NCBI GenBank assembly: GCA_023105745.1
Contig: JALGQZ010000009.1
Location: 12,572,564 to 12,636,563, forward strand
Direction: 5' to 3'
Origin: Austropuccinia psidii
Taxonomy: Eukaryota > Basidiomycota > Pucciniomycetes > Pucciniales > Sphaerophragmiaceae
Length of the DNA: 64,000 nt
Below, piece after piece: positions 22,064 through 33,311 of the stretch (positions are counted from its first letter, which is position 1; every line of letters starts with the position of its first letter). The position numbers and the translations under genes were made by a program. The notes under the pieces are model-generated. The model was given only the letters and a program-made list of their open reading frames with translations. It had not been told where the DNA came from and made no database searches.

Positions 22064-22770
22064 ATCAGATCAGAGTCTTCTAAATAAAGAGGGCCTGGCA
22101 CTCAGTGAACAGACTTACTTATGGAGGGCTCAGAATAAATACTCAATTGATAAGAGTAATGAGATAAGAGAATAAATTACTAGTCATAAAATAATAAGCA
22201 TGAAAAGATATGAGAGAAAAACAAAAGCAATAATAAAGTGCCAACCACAAATAATCCTGTATTGCTGTTTCAACCTGTTCAGAAAAGAGAAAAGGATTAA
22301 TAAAGGATATGGCCACCAGGACTCTACTGAACAGGTGAGGGAAGGCAAAGACTAACTTAATAATTAATAAAATAATATTTCTTAATGAGAAATAAAATAA
22401 TATTAAATAATAAATCCAATATTTTAATTAACTGGGGGAAAAACCCCCAGGTGGGTGAAAGGGGGCTGGTATATGAGAAAAAGTGCCAGCCTGGAGTTTG
22501 AGTGTTGAGAAACCATGATTTTATGATTGAAAAACCTGTATTTGAGATGTGAAACTGTATTGTTGTATCCAATACAGATATTTGAATCCATACAGGTGTT
22601 TGCACCTGTATTGAATGCAGGCCTGTATTTGGGTTTTGCCTGTATTGAGCTGTATTGACATTTAGAACTGTATTTGGTGAATCTTCCATGAAACCCCTTG
22701 CTATTAGGTGTTGGAAGATTTTCCATTAGTAATGAGTGGTAATGCCCTGCCTGTCTCCATGGCTGTGACA
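22064..22770 (-). repeat. 5' LTR of element B, inner edge lost
   Basis: From about 22076 the sequence matches the 3' LTR (519-1242), and it ends CTGTGACA followed by TAGTG. The first 12 or so bases (TGTCACAGGGGC in the sister LTR) are absent, replaced by leader-like sequence. It also lacks about 17 bp of the CTGTATT-rich part relative to the sister LTR. The lost edge would include the junction with the primer-binding site. Confidence 0.85.
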
Positions 22771-23150
22771 TAGTGGAATGAAAAATACTATTTATGGAAT
22801 TAACAGTGCCATTTATGAAGTATAAATGTAATAAACAATTAAATAACAATTCCATAAATGAAATCAACAATTCCATAAGTGGAATTAACAGTGCAATTTA
22901 TGGCATGAAAAATGACATAAAGCGCCATAAATGGAATCAAAAATTACTTCTATGCCCTAAATTTGTTGTTTCCCAATACAGTCTCTTTTAGCTTCATTTT
23001 TGTTGAAAAACACCCCTCATGTGATTTTACCAATTTATGCCAAAAAAGAAAGGGCTTACATGCTTTTAACAAAATGCTTACATGGTTTTACCAAATTTCT
23101 GAATTTATGTCAACATTTTAAAAATGTGAAAACATATTTTCAATTGAAAT
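22771..23150. other. Right flank of element B: TAGTG duplication and palindrome-rich sequence
   Basis: TAGTG at 22771-22775 is the right target duplication of B. The next 150 bp repeats TTTATGGAATTAA-like phrases in both orientations, continuing those just left of the insertion (480-513). Near 23010-23100 the CATGTG.TTTTACCAATTT motif resembles 80-140 and 33800-33850. I infer the interrupted remnant of a non-autonomous MULE-related element. No gene is seen. Confidence 0.4.
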
Positions 23151-23800
23151 AATGAAGCAAAAATTAATTTTTATCAAAAATATTTTTTTTGCAAAAAAGT
23201 TAATAGAAATTATTATACCTTTTTCCCAATAGATAAAAAAATATGAGGATTATTTAACCATTGCATTCCTATCAAAAAATCAGGTGGGTAACCTCTTAGT
23301 TAAAATTATTCAACTAAACTTGAAGTAAGCTTAGATTAAGCTTTTAGTATTTTTTTATGAAAATCTGACACTCCTCAAAAGCTCAAATCAATTCAAACCA
23401 CATGGGGTGTTGACCATAAATCTTTGTGTTGAAATTGAGGTGTTGTGTGTAGTTTAGAAGCTATGAGGAATTGAAGTATTTTCAATTGAAATGTCAAAAT
23501 TTGCGTGTGTATTGTATAAGTGAACTTGTAATTACATATGTGAAACTAATAATTACAGTTGTGTAATTTAATTTTTCAATTGAATTGCATGTGTAAATTT
23601 TAAGTATAGCGCATGATGAGGAATTGAGGAAAAGAATTAATTGGAAATTTCCATTTTGTTGGGGAAAAGGAATATTCCCGCATAGGGTGGCATACTCCCC
23701 CAAATTCTGTGATGTCAGGCATGGGATGTAAAAATTCATACAAAATTTCATCACTTTTTTCCTGGAATTGGGTCACAGGATCACTCTGTAAGGTTTGACT
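23150..23800 (+). repeat. Old, diverged LTR fragment related to element A's LTR
   Basis: Compared with the reverse complement of 2450-3030, the order of landmarks is kept: an AGCTTAGATTAAG/TTTAGTATTTTTT phrase, AATTGAAGTATTTTCAATTGAA, ATGTCAAAAT, TTACATATG, GATGAGGAATT, GGGATGTAAAAATTCAT and GGGTCACAGG. Divergence is much larger than between A's own LTRs. It reads in plus-sense orientation, and no internal sequence is attached. Confidence 0.7.
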
Positions 23801-24065
23801 ATGAAACAATAAGTAAATATTACTAATATCTTACTCATTTTACTCTGGATATCCTTATTAAAATAATTCATAATATTAAAAATATCATAATAATGTCATA
23901 AAAATAATCATAAGATTTAAATAAATAAAATAATATAAAATACACTTTAAAAATAAATATATTAATATTTGATAATTGATATATTTATGGCAATTTATTA
24001 TTGTTAACAAAGAATAATAAATGTGTAAAAACCTGTTGTTTATTAATAAAAAACAACTTATAAAA
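23801..24065. other. AT-rich spacer
   Basis: Almost entirely A and T, with no coding frame or repeat that I can assign. It separates the old LTR fragment from the truncated end of element C. Confidence 0.5.
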
Positions 24066-27000
24066 ATGATATTACTAGGCAAATTCAGACAGAGGGAGCC
24101 AGGTGTTCCAGTCATCTTGATGGTAACTGACATACATCCGAAGATACTGTTCTAGAATATGATTTACCCTCTCTGTCTGTCCATCTGTTTCAGGATGGAA
24201 AGCAGTTGAAAGATCTCTTGATATCTTGAGCTGCTGACATATATTGGTCCAGAATGATCAAACAAATAAGGATCCTCTATCACTGATAATACTGATTGGA
24301 AGTCCATGTTTGGAAAAGACATGGCTGATGAATATTTGAGATAATTCCATAGCAGTGATTGTTCCATAATTTGGAATAAAGATTGCCATTTTTGAGAACC
24401 TGTCCACAACTACTATAATTGAGTCAAAGTTGTTGGACAGTGGCAATTGAGTTATAAAGTCCATTGATAAAGAATTCCAAGGACCAGCTGTGATTTGAAG
24501 AGGCTTGAGTAATCCAAACTTCTTATGATGAATGTTCTTGTTCCTTGAAAATTTCTGACATGAGGACACATAGTCCTTAATTGATGGATTCATGTCAGCC
24601 CAGTAAAAATCCCTCTTGATGAGCTTGAGGGTCTTCTCCTGGCCAGGGTGGCCAGCCAATGGTGAGTCATGATGCTTTTGAAGAATATTGAGTTGGATTT
24701 CTTCATTTCTTGGAATGACCACTCTATCTTTGAATAATAATAGCTTGGCTTGAGGTTCAAGAGGATAATCTGTAACCGATTCACCTATTGCTAGTTGCTT
24801 GAGTATTTCTCTATAGTCTTTGTCTTGCCATACTTCTTTTTGAATTTGGTCATCTAAATCTGAGAAAATTTCAACTTTTATTGAGAAGAATATTGACTCT
24901 TGAATTCCAACTTGCTTGATTACTTGATGAAAATTCTGAGGATTCTTGCTGATGAAGTCCACCCCCCCCTCTGGGTACACGTCATCCTGACGTGACAAGG
25001 CATCTGGTAAAGTGGCCAGCCTTCCTGGGAAGTAATTGATAGTTAAATGAAACTCAGAGAGAAACTCAACCCAACGGGCTTGAAGACGAGTAAGGACTTT
25101 GGAAGACATAAAATACTGAAGAGAAGAGTGGTCTGTAAAGACTTTAAAAGAATTTGAAAGCAAAAGAAGAAAAGCTCTCCAATGCTAGAGAGTGCAAACT
25201 ATGCCAAGGAGTTTCTTGTCATGAATTTCATATTTAAGCTCAGCTGGGAGAAGCTTGCCACTATAAAATGCAATGGGGTGATTTCCTGAGTTATTCACCT
25301 GACTCAGTACAGCACCCAAGGCATAATCAGAAGCCTCAGTCTCTATAATAGCTGGCAGAGAAGGATTGAAATGAGAAAGGATAGGAGCGGTGGTGAATTC
25401 TTCTTTGAGTATTTGAAACTGATCAAGAGCTTCCTCATTGAAGATGAAGGGAAAGTCTTTTTTTGAGAAGGGAAGTGAGAGAAGTGATTTTTTTGGAGTA
25501 ATTTGTAATGAAACAAAAATAGAAATTGGCAAAGCCAAGAAAGGATTGAAGAGCCTTGATGTTCTTTGGCTGAGGCCAATTGAGGAGTTTCTGAGCTTCA
25601 GAACAATCCATCTTGAGGCCATCACTTGAAACAACATAGCCCAAGTATTCCACACTTGAGGCAGGGAATACACACTTGGAGGCTTTGGCAAACAAATTAT
25701 TTTCTCTCAGTCTTTTGAGGACAGAGGCCATATGTTTGACATGTTCCTCATCAGAATTGGAAAAGACCATAATATCATCTAAATAAACTACAACAAAAAT
25801 ATCCAAGAAATCTGTAAATATGTCACTCATAAGACTCTGGCAAGAAGCTGGAGCATTGGTAAGGCCAAATGGCATAACCAAATACTCATAACTACCATAT
25901 TTGGCTCTGAAGGCAGTTAAGTGCTCATCCCCCTCTTTGATTTTGAGGAGATTATATTCACCATTCAGATCTATCTTGGAGAAAATAGTGGAACCGTTGA
26001 ATACTGTAAGAAGCTGGTTCATAGGAGGAACCGGATACCCGTTCTTCCTAGTGACAGCATTGAGTTTGCGGTATTCAACACACAAAAAAAGACCTCCATC
26101 CTTTTTCTTGACAAAAAGGACAGGTGCTCCTGTTGCAGAGGAGCTTGGCGTTATGAAACCTTTCTCTAAATTCTCTGACATGTAGGCCCACAGTGCTTCT
26201 TACTCTTGATTTGATAATGAGTAGATAAAACCAACTGGAGGTAGAAGACCCTCCAATTTGATATGATGATCACAGGCACAGTGTGGAGGAAGTTTCTCTG
26301 CTTTCACCTTGGAGAATACATCCAAATATTGGTGAAAAGCAGGAGTGACTACCTTCAACACAGTTTCAATTTCTTCTAGATCTTCCTCCTCATCCCACTG
26401 CTCCTCCAGGGAGGCATGAAAAGACAAGGGAGGAAGGTCCATACCCCTTGAAAGAGATGAAGTGAAGATATAGAAAAATCTTCTCAAACATCTTTTATGT
26501 CTTTGAAGACCTCATCTCTTGATTTGGGTAATGACTGGGATGGCATGATGGAAGGGATATGGATAGAAGAAGGAAGGGAAGGTGTCTTAAGCTCATCAAC
26601 AAGAGAAAAACTGTTGACAGCAGTGGCCAAGGCATTACTAGCAGAAGAATTAATACCACTAGAATCCTTATGAATAGAATCATAGGTGATCAATCCATTT
26701 TTCCAATCAATAATGGGATTAAAATGGTAGAGGAAATCATAGCCTAATATCAGGTCTTCTCCTTTGGGTGAATCTATGATAAAAAGGTCATATTCAAAGC
26801 TTGGGAAGGAAGGCAAGTCAACTACCCACTGGGTATAATGTGTGATGCACAAGGCAGGGGATTCATTTGAATCCATAATGAAAAGAGTAATCTTTTCAGG
26901 GACCTCTGACATATTCAATGAGTACTTGAGAACAAAAGTCTTTGCAATAAAAGAGATTGTAGCACCAGAATCAATGAGAATACCATAAAAAAATCAGAGA

Positions 27001-27120
27001 CAGAAGAAAAAATAAGAAACTTTAAAGATTCCTTGACACTAGTATTCAGAGTGCACAATTGTTCTCTTGAAGGAAATAAGTGAGAACCATTGAACACATC
27101 ATGATTCCCACTCAGGCTTT
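24066..27120 (-). pseudogene. pol: Pol of element C: protease, RT, RNase H, truncated integrase
   Basis: Protease spans about 27097-26484 with a frameshift near 26990 inside the active-site region. 26487-26200 is the acidic linker. RT is 26181-25435 with STIFSKIDLNGEYN, MPFGLTNAPAS and an intact VYLDDIMVFS. RNase H follows in another frame (25691-25185), beginning ETEASDYALG, where most relatives have ETDAS. 25163-24258 has the RNase H end, integrase zinc part (H..H, CQKF where CQKC is expected) and core with D in MDF and SDRG. After a TGA at the SLFV position, homology continues to about 24077 and is cut before the integrase C-terminus. Five or more breaks make it non-functional. Confidence 0.88.
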
Positions 27121-28440
27121 TCCCTGCTTGCTAGGGAAGCCTCTTGATGACCCAGGCTAGTTCTGAGGCCTCTTGAAGCATTTTTCAATTGGTTTCTTTC
27201 CACCACAAGAAGTACATAACCCTTCTTTGATCCTCTCCTTTTCAGCACCAATTAATTCATTGTCCTTATTGAGGAGAGCAGAATGGGGCTTGTCCTTTGA
27301 AGCTTGAAATTGCTTCCCCTTCTAATTCTTCTTATGGTGAGGCCTTTTTGAAGATGAGTCTTGAGGAGGCCTTGAAGAATTGGATCCAGTAACAGGGGGC
27401 CTCTTTTCTTGATGACTACCCTTCTCTTTCTGTCTCTCATGGTATCTGGTACCTAATTCCAAGGTAATGTCCATGAGTTCTTGAAGAGTATCAAAATTAA
27501 CAGGGTAGGAAGCCAGCTGGTCCAAAGGTCTTGATGCCAATCCTCTTCTATAAACATGAATATAAGCTCTTTCTCCCCAATCTCCAATTCTTGACATTAA
27601 GCTTCTGAAATCAGCAATGTACAAGGATACATGACCACTTTCCTTCATCATCAAATTGTCCAACTCTTGTTCAGCTTTTCTGACTTCATTGGAGTCACCA
27701 AACAGAGTGAATAATTGAGTTTCAAATAACTTCCAATTATTGAGGAGGTAGGAAGGAGCTTCATTGGAAATATTGGAGAGGTAGGGTTCAATCCATTTGC
27801 CAGCTCTACCAGTGAGAAAGGAAGTTGAGTACAGAACTTTCTTCCTGTCAGGGAAGAAATTTGCTGGATCATTATGGAAAATCAACTTACAGGATTGCAT
27901 AAATCCTCTCAATTTATGAGCTTGAGTACCATCAAAAGAATCAGGTGCCTTCATTGATGGAGTTTTGAATGCAGGGGCTTTGGAATTGTCCCTGGGAGGA
28001 ACTGCTTGAGTGAGCTGCCCTATGAATTGAGTCATCTGCTCCATCATCTTGAGGAAGTTTGGCTCAGCTTAAGAGACAAGAGGCTGATTAGAATGGGCTA
28101 GATTTGCAGCTTCAGAAGCCTCAGGGACACCTGCCAAGGCAGTTTCCACTTCAGTTTCTCCAGACTCCTCCCCCTCTTCATCTTGGGCTTCCCCTAATCT
28201 TGCTCTTGCACCTTCAGACATGCCAGGGTAGCCATCCAATAGGCCAGAGAAATATCTTGATCTTCTGGAGGGTGATGCTCCTTCCATTGGTGGTACTCTG
28301 TCCAAATTTGCACTCAGTTGATGAACTGATGGTGTGCGGTCAAGAGGAACCCTTTCTGTTGGAGTGAGAACAGATGGATTTATTTGAGATCTAGTGCTCT
28401 TGGCTGGAGGGCTATGCTGAAATGGAATTATTGAGAAATT
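27121..28440 (-). pseudogene. gag: Gag of element C, zinc knuckle altered
   Basis: 28440-28069 encodes the N-terminal segment (HSPPAKSTRSQ, LTPTERVPLDRTPSVH) without the two stops that B has, then a TAA after LAHSNQPLVS. 28047-27322 is the capsid-like core (KAPDSFDGTQAHKLRGF, GRAGKWIEPYLSNI, RIGDWGERAY). After a further stop the zinc knuckle reads CTSCGGKKPIEKC: the His of the CCHC motif is Lys. The gag ends near 27121 with a small indel relative to B. It would have built the particle core. Confidence 0.85.
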
Positions 28441-28530
28441 AAGAATAAAAACTTGATGATACTTCACAAAAGGGATCAAAGCTTGGCACAATAAATAATC
28501 AATAAAATTTTGATGATCTTGAGGAATCAA

Positions 28531-29137
28531 TCAACATTATTGAGGTGAAAACAATTCAATCAATCAATCAATCAATTCAGTCAATATCAGCAGTCAATCA
28601 AATATCAATAATCTTGAAGAATTCAGCGATCAATCAATAAATAAATCAATAAGTCAATGTCTTCAATATCAATTCAGGGTCTTGTGGAATCAATCAGTCA
28701 AATCAATATCTTCAGGAATCAAAATCAATCAATAATCAATAATCAATTCTTGAGAATCAATCAGTTATATTGAGGAATTCAAAGTCAATCAGTCCAATCC
28801 AAATAAGATCCTGAAGCACTGAATCAATAGCCCAATGAATCCTGATCAATCAACCAATCAATTAAACAATCAATAACTCCTGATAAGACCTGAATGAGCA
28901 AACAAAGGAAATATTTGATTGAGATAGAATTTAGAATGAAATGAGATGGTCAGCAATGATCAAGAAAAATAGAAAGAGTCAATTTTCATATAAATATAAT
29001 GAATGAGATGAAAATTGAAGATAGAAAAATCATAATCATGAGAATCATAAGACCATAAAAGAGTCATAATTGATGAACGAGGGAAATGAAGTTAAATTAA
29101 TGAAAAGAAAGAATCAAATATGAGTTAATTAATTTAA
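28531..29137 (-). other. 5' leader of element C, AATC-rich
   Basis: About 600 bp with dozens of AATCAATC/TCAATCAA units mixed with CTTGAGGAATC phrases, then an A/G-rich part. It has the same flavour as 21784-22063 in B but is longer. No frame is convincing. It could be a long untranslated RNA leader. Confidence 0.6.
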
Positions 29138-29887
29138 TGTCACAGGGGCTCTTCTAAGTGAAGAGGGCCTGGGACTCACTTATGGAGGGCTCAATGATAT
29201 GGTAAGAAAGAAATACACTTAGGAGTGTTAAGAGATGAATTACTAAATAAAAGAATATAAGAAAAGCAGAAACAAGAAATAAGAGTAAGAATAAAAGAGC
29301 CAACCACAAAAAAGTTCAAGTCCACTGTTTCAACCTGTCAGAATGGAAAGAGAAGGGTTAATAAGGATATGCCCACCCAGCTCATACTATACAGACAAAG
29401 AAAGAAAGAAGGCAAAGACTAACTTAAAGTTAAATGATTATAATACCCAAAATAAGGATAAGAATAATCATAAAATAATAAATAAACTAAATCAATTAAC
29501 TGGGGAAAAATCCCCAGTGGGGAGAAAGAGGGGCTGGTATATGTGAGAATCACCAGCCCTGATCCAGACATAGAATTTCCATGAGAAGATTTGATGATTG
29601 AATTGAGTCTGGCAAATACAGGTCCTGTACAGATGTACAGGATCTGTACAAGAGGAGTGGTGGTATTGAGTGATCATACAGTTTGGAAATGGTGTATCCA
29701 AACTGTATTGGGTAATCCCAACCTGTACAGGTATTGACAGGCTGTATTGATGAACCAGACTGTATGCATGTTTCAGCAAGGAACATTGCTGAAACTGAAT
29801 GCTGATACACACAGTTTATTTGCTTATTTGAGGTGTTTGAGTGGGTGTAAGCATGAATGCCCTTACCCCTGATGAGTGGTTGTTACA
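29138..29887 (-). repeat. 5' LTR of element C (about 750 bp)
   Basis: It starts TGTCACAGGGGCTCTTCTAA like B's 3' LTR and shares GAAGAGGGCCTGG, CTTATGGAGGGCTCA and the GGGGAAAAATCCCCAG palindrome. The distal half is diverged and rich in CTGTACAG/CTGTATTG. The outer end is taken as GTTACA at 29887 because of the TGT...ACA rule. No matching duplication can be tested, as the other end of C is missing. Confidence 0.75.
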
Positions 29888-30230
29888 GTGGGACAAGTGA
29901 ATGTGCAAAAAGTGTTCTTTTTCCATGTTTGTAATATGACTATTTTCAAAAAATTAATTTAAAATCTTCCCACTTATGAATTTTCTTTTTTCATTTATAA
30001 ATGAATGGTTAAATCTGGATAATAAAGAACCAGAAACCCATAATTTTGTAGAATTTTTTTGGTGGGACAAAAAGTGAAGGTGCAAAAAGTGTTTTTTTTC
30101 TTGTTTGTAATATGACCATTTTTAAGTACAAAAGTGCCACATTTTTGATCAAAAAAGGGACTGAGGTGGAATGTAAACAATAAATGGGACTGAGGAGGGG
30201 TATAATTGGCATAAATTCTATATACAAAAA
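29888..30230. other. 3' flank of the MULE gene
   Basis: Contains a direct repeat of GTGCAAAAAGTGTT..TGTTTGTAATATGACTATTT near 29910 and 30080, and resembles 240-470. It lies directly after the stop of the MULE/OTU coding remnant and is probably its subterminal region. No gene is seen. Confidence 0.4.
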
Positions 30231-33200
30231 TCAATCAATCTGAATCAACCTCCAAAATAGTTGGCTTTTTCTGAGGGGAGAAAGATTGGACAAATATAAC
30301 ATCCTGTGTTTTGTAAATTCATCAGCCCACTCCAGGGCTTGTGGTTGGGGATGAAATTCCCAATTCACAGTAATGGGGGGGACTGGATAAACTTTGGAAA
30401 TGATGATATCCCATGGAATAAGATGAGAACAGCTATCCAAGAAGCATATGAAAATTGGGGGATTATCATTTGGAAGACAGAAATAAGTCAAAAAAGGAAA
30501 AATTAGAATGTGGAATAAAAGAAAACTGGTCTTTGATACTTATTTGCAATTGGATCCTCATGTCAGGGATGGACATCCACTTCCTTCTTGGAGCCTGGCC
30601 AACATCTTCATACCACTCAATTCTGTCCAAATAAGAGGATACTGAGGGAATTAAAGTGTTCCTGGCTTCATAAAGGTCTTCAATTTTTTGAATTTCTTCA
30701 GCCAAGTCACCTCTTACATCAGCCCATTGAGCTTCAGTTTTGTAAATGTAGTGGGATACTGTTCTGTAGCAACAGTTTCCACCCCCCTGGACATTGATGG
30801 TCTTGAAGGTGTATTTCAATATAAACCTGGGAAAGTCCTCTGAGCCAGGTACCTGATAGAATAAGATAAAAAATTGAATAAATATCAAAATAAACAAGAG
30901 AAATATACATCAAAAAGAATCAGAAACCCACAAAGAGCTTGGAGCATTCATCACTTGTGTGATGATTGCTTTGACAATTCTCACAGGTCAAGTCAATTGT
31001 ATCATATATCTTCAAACTGGTGGCAGGCTTGGTGGACTTTCTTTGTGAGGTTTTGCTTCCAATTGCAAATATTATAGACCTTCTAAGGGTGACTTCTGAT
31101 TTTCCATGTTAATTTAATGTGGTTGCTGATGGTAGTGAATCTGATAAACTGATTGATTTTTTTAATGAGGCCTCAGAATCTTCAGAATTGTCAGATGAGT
31201 CCACTTCCATAATTGGCTGAGGGGATATTTGACTGTTATCTTGATGTTGCTGTGCTAGTCACTTTTGATGGGGGTCTTCCTCTTCTCTTGGATTGAATTT
31301 AAATTATTTCAAATATTTATGGTTCTCTTTTGTTCTTGTTTTTATTTTTATTCTTGGCTCCTTGAGGTCTTCCATGGATATTGTTTCATTCTAGTTGGTT
31401 TTCATAATATTGATCATCCTCTCGACTCTTGGGAATTTGATCAAATGGGGCTTTTCCAGTCAAAACATCTTGACAATGTTGAAGAATTGGGGTTGTTTTT
31501 GCCATTGGTATTTGAAAAAGGTCTTCCCCAATATCTTCAAACATTTTTTTGGATTCATTCTTTATTTCTTTTTCAACACTTTGATTATTACCTTGATACC
31601 CATTCTGAGAAGAATATGACAAAGACAATCAATTAATAAGAAAAAAAGTAAGAATTTGAAGTTAAAAAACCCTCACATGTAAATTCAAATGCCACTAAGG
31701 ATGGAAGTCTGATATCTCAAGCCTTTTGCGCTTGGAAAATTCCTTTTGGGTCTTATGATTGCAAGGAATTCCTTGATAGTTGTTGTATTCTTTGGTGCAT
31801 TTTCATGGGGGGGAAATTTGATTTTGAAATTTTCAAAGGCCATCTGAAGGGCATAATGAGACACCTTGCCATTGAGAGCACAGATGTGTGGAGGAAAATT
31901 CTTGACATGGAAAATAATTTCTTTTGATATTTTGTTGATTATTTCAATAAATTGTTTTCTGAAATCCATGTGGAGAGCCCTAACTACCTCCAAGAGAGTA
32001 CCAGTGGACCTTTGGAGCCAAAGTTTAACCATGGCATGGGCACCTTCAACTCTGGAGGTGGAGCCCACACCCAGGTGGTAAAGGTGGCTGGTCCAGGCTG
32101 GCACATAATACTCCTCTAGAGGAGGCCAGGTATTTTCCAAATATCTTAAGACTTCAGCATTTTTGACTTGCTTTTGAAGATTCTTTCAGTTGTCTTTGAA
32201 AGAATTTTCAGTGGATGGATACATAACCTGAGAAATGAATCCCAAAGTTGTTGATATAAACAATTATAAGAAAAAAGTGAAATAAAGTGGAGAATAAAAG
32301 TATATTAATTGATTCCAAAGGCCCATAAAAATTTCAAAATCAGTGCCATGACCGATTTTCTTCATGCAATGGGCAGATATATCTTTATTTATGTGCCAAA
32401 TGCATAACATGAATTTAAAGTCTGGGAAGAGCTTCTTAAGATATTTTTTCAAGGCCAGATCCCTGTCAATAACAATGACTGGAGGGGAACAATATTGGTG
32501 TTTTTGAGGACTTTTTCTATGTGTTGATTTAATTTGCAAGTATATGAGGGTTCAGTTTCATTCTTCATCAAACAAAAAGCCCCAGAAGAGGTCTTATTGG
32601 TTGAGCTGAATCCAACAATATGAAAAAGGGGAATTTTGTACTTATTGGTTTCATAAGTACTATCCATAAGAATGACATTGGGAAAGCCATGAAGAAGTTT
32701 TATGGCAAGGGGGTGAGTGAAAAACAAGTAGGTAATATGTCCCTAAGCATTCCTTTCAGAGGACCAAACAAAATTTTCTTCTTTGATAGTGTCAATAAGA
32801 GCATCAATGGGCCTTCTGCCTTGCAGTTTTCCTTTCTTGATTTTCTTGACTTGGTTGTAGATGTCTTGAAGGATTAAAGGCCTGTCAGACTCCCTCTGGC
32901 TTCATAATTGGGCCTGAATTTTCCTTTGCAGAATCAGTGATTCAGAAATCTGAGCAATTTGGGATGTTTCTTGCTCATTAAATTTCCTGAAAGAAGGATG
33001 TGCCATGATACTTTCAGTGGCATCATGGCTATGCTCAGGATTTTTGACTTTAAGAGTCCAAGTGGTCTTCTTGGCATATTTTCTGGCATAAACTATAAAT
33101 GGACAGTCAAGTTTTCTTGAAGTGACTGTTTTGGAGGAGTTTTGTTGGTATTTCAGGTCACAGAACTTTCACAACCTATTTCAATTTGGTTGTGGGTCAT

Positions 33201-33311
33201 ATTGGACCTCAAGATGGACACAGAATACCCTTGAGTCCTGGGAAAATTATGGCCATGCTTCCAAAGAAGCTCAAGGGTATTAAATTCACCTTCAGTGGGG
33301 GGTTGCAGCAT
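30231..33311 (-). pseudogene. MULE transposase with C-terminal OTU domain (broken)
   Basis: Coding pieces lie in order on the minus strand. 33311-33163 starts MLQPPTEGEFNTLEL. 33162-32902 is a FAR1/GCM1-like DNA-binding region with CDLKY, DCPF and a final HSH, plus TWTLKVKNPEH. 32727-32449 and 32539-32264 carry the MULE transposase core: VILMDSTYETNKY (first Asp), VIVIDRDLAL (second Asp) and CIWHINKDI. 32140-31685 continues the core (VGSTSRVEGAHAM). 31628-31386 is a polar linker. 30897-30466 holds an OTU-like cysteine protease start, GGGNCCYRTVSHY, and 30491-30231 its end (HPQALEWADEF-like). Frameshifts and stops separate the pieces. It would have cut and moved a Mutator-type DNA transposon; the OTU part may have cleaved ubiquitin. 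Confidence 0.85.

Larger units (their letters stand above)
519..22770 (-). mobile_element. Ty3/gypsy element B (chromodomain type), interrupted by element A and a solo LTR
   Basis: The element runs from LTR 519-1242 to LTR 22064-22770 inside a perfect TAGTG duplication. Its internal part encodes gag, protease, RT, RNase H, integrase and a chromodomain on the minus strand. Removing element A (1508-12764 plus one duplication) and the solo LTR 17859-19283 (plus one duplication) leaves about 9.56 kb, a normal size for the class. Gag and pol carry several stops and the RT active site is mutated, so this copy is defective. It is older than element A, which sits inside it. The gag resembles a family I recall from Austropuccinia psidii. 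Confidence 0.92.
24066..29887 (-). mobile_element. Ty3/gypsy element C, second copy of the B family, 3'-truncated
   Basis: It has a 5' LTR (29138-29887), an AATC-rich leader, gag and pol in the same order as B, but stops in the integrase near 24066 and has no 3' LTR here. Protein similarity to B is high throughout, while its LTR is clearly diverged from B's. Several frameshifts and stops are present, yet RT keeps YLDD. The truncation explains why no antisense accessory ORF is found for this copy. Confidence 0.88.

Noticed and set aside
28531..29137. Regularly repeated AATCAATC leader considered as a CRISPR-like array or satellite
   Set aside because: No constant repeat with unique spacers; irregular unit length, and in the leader position of a retrotransposon in a eukaryotic genome.
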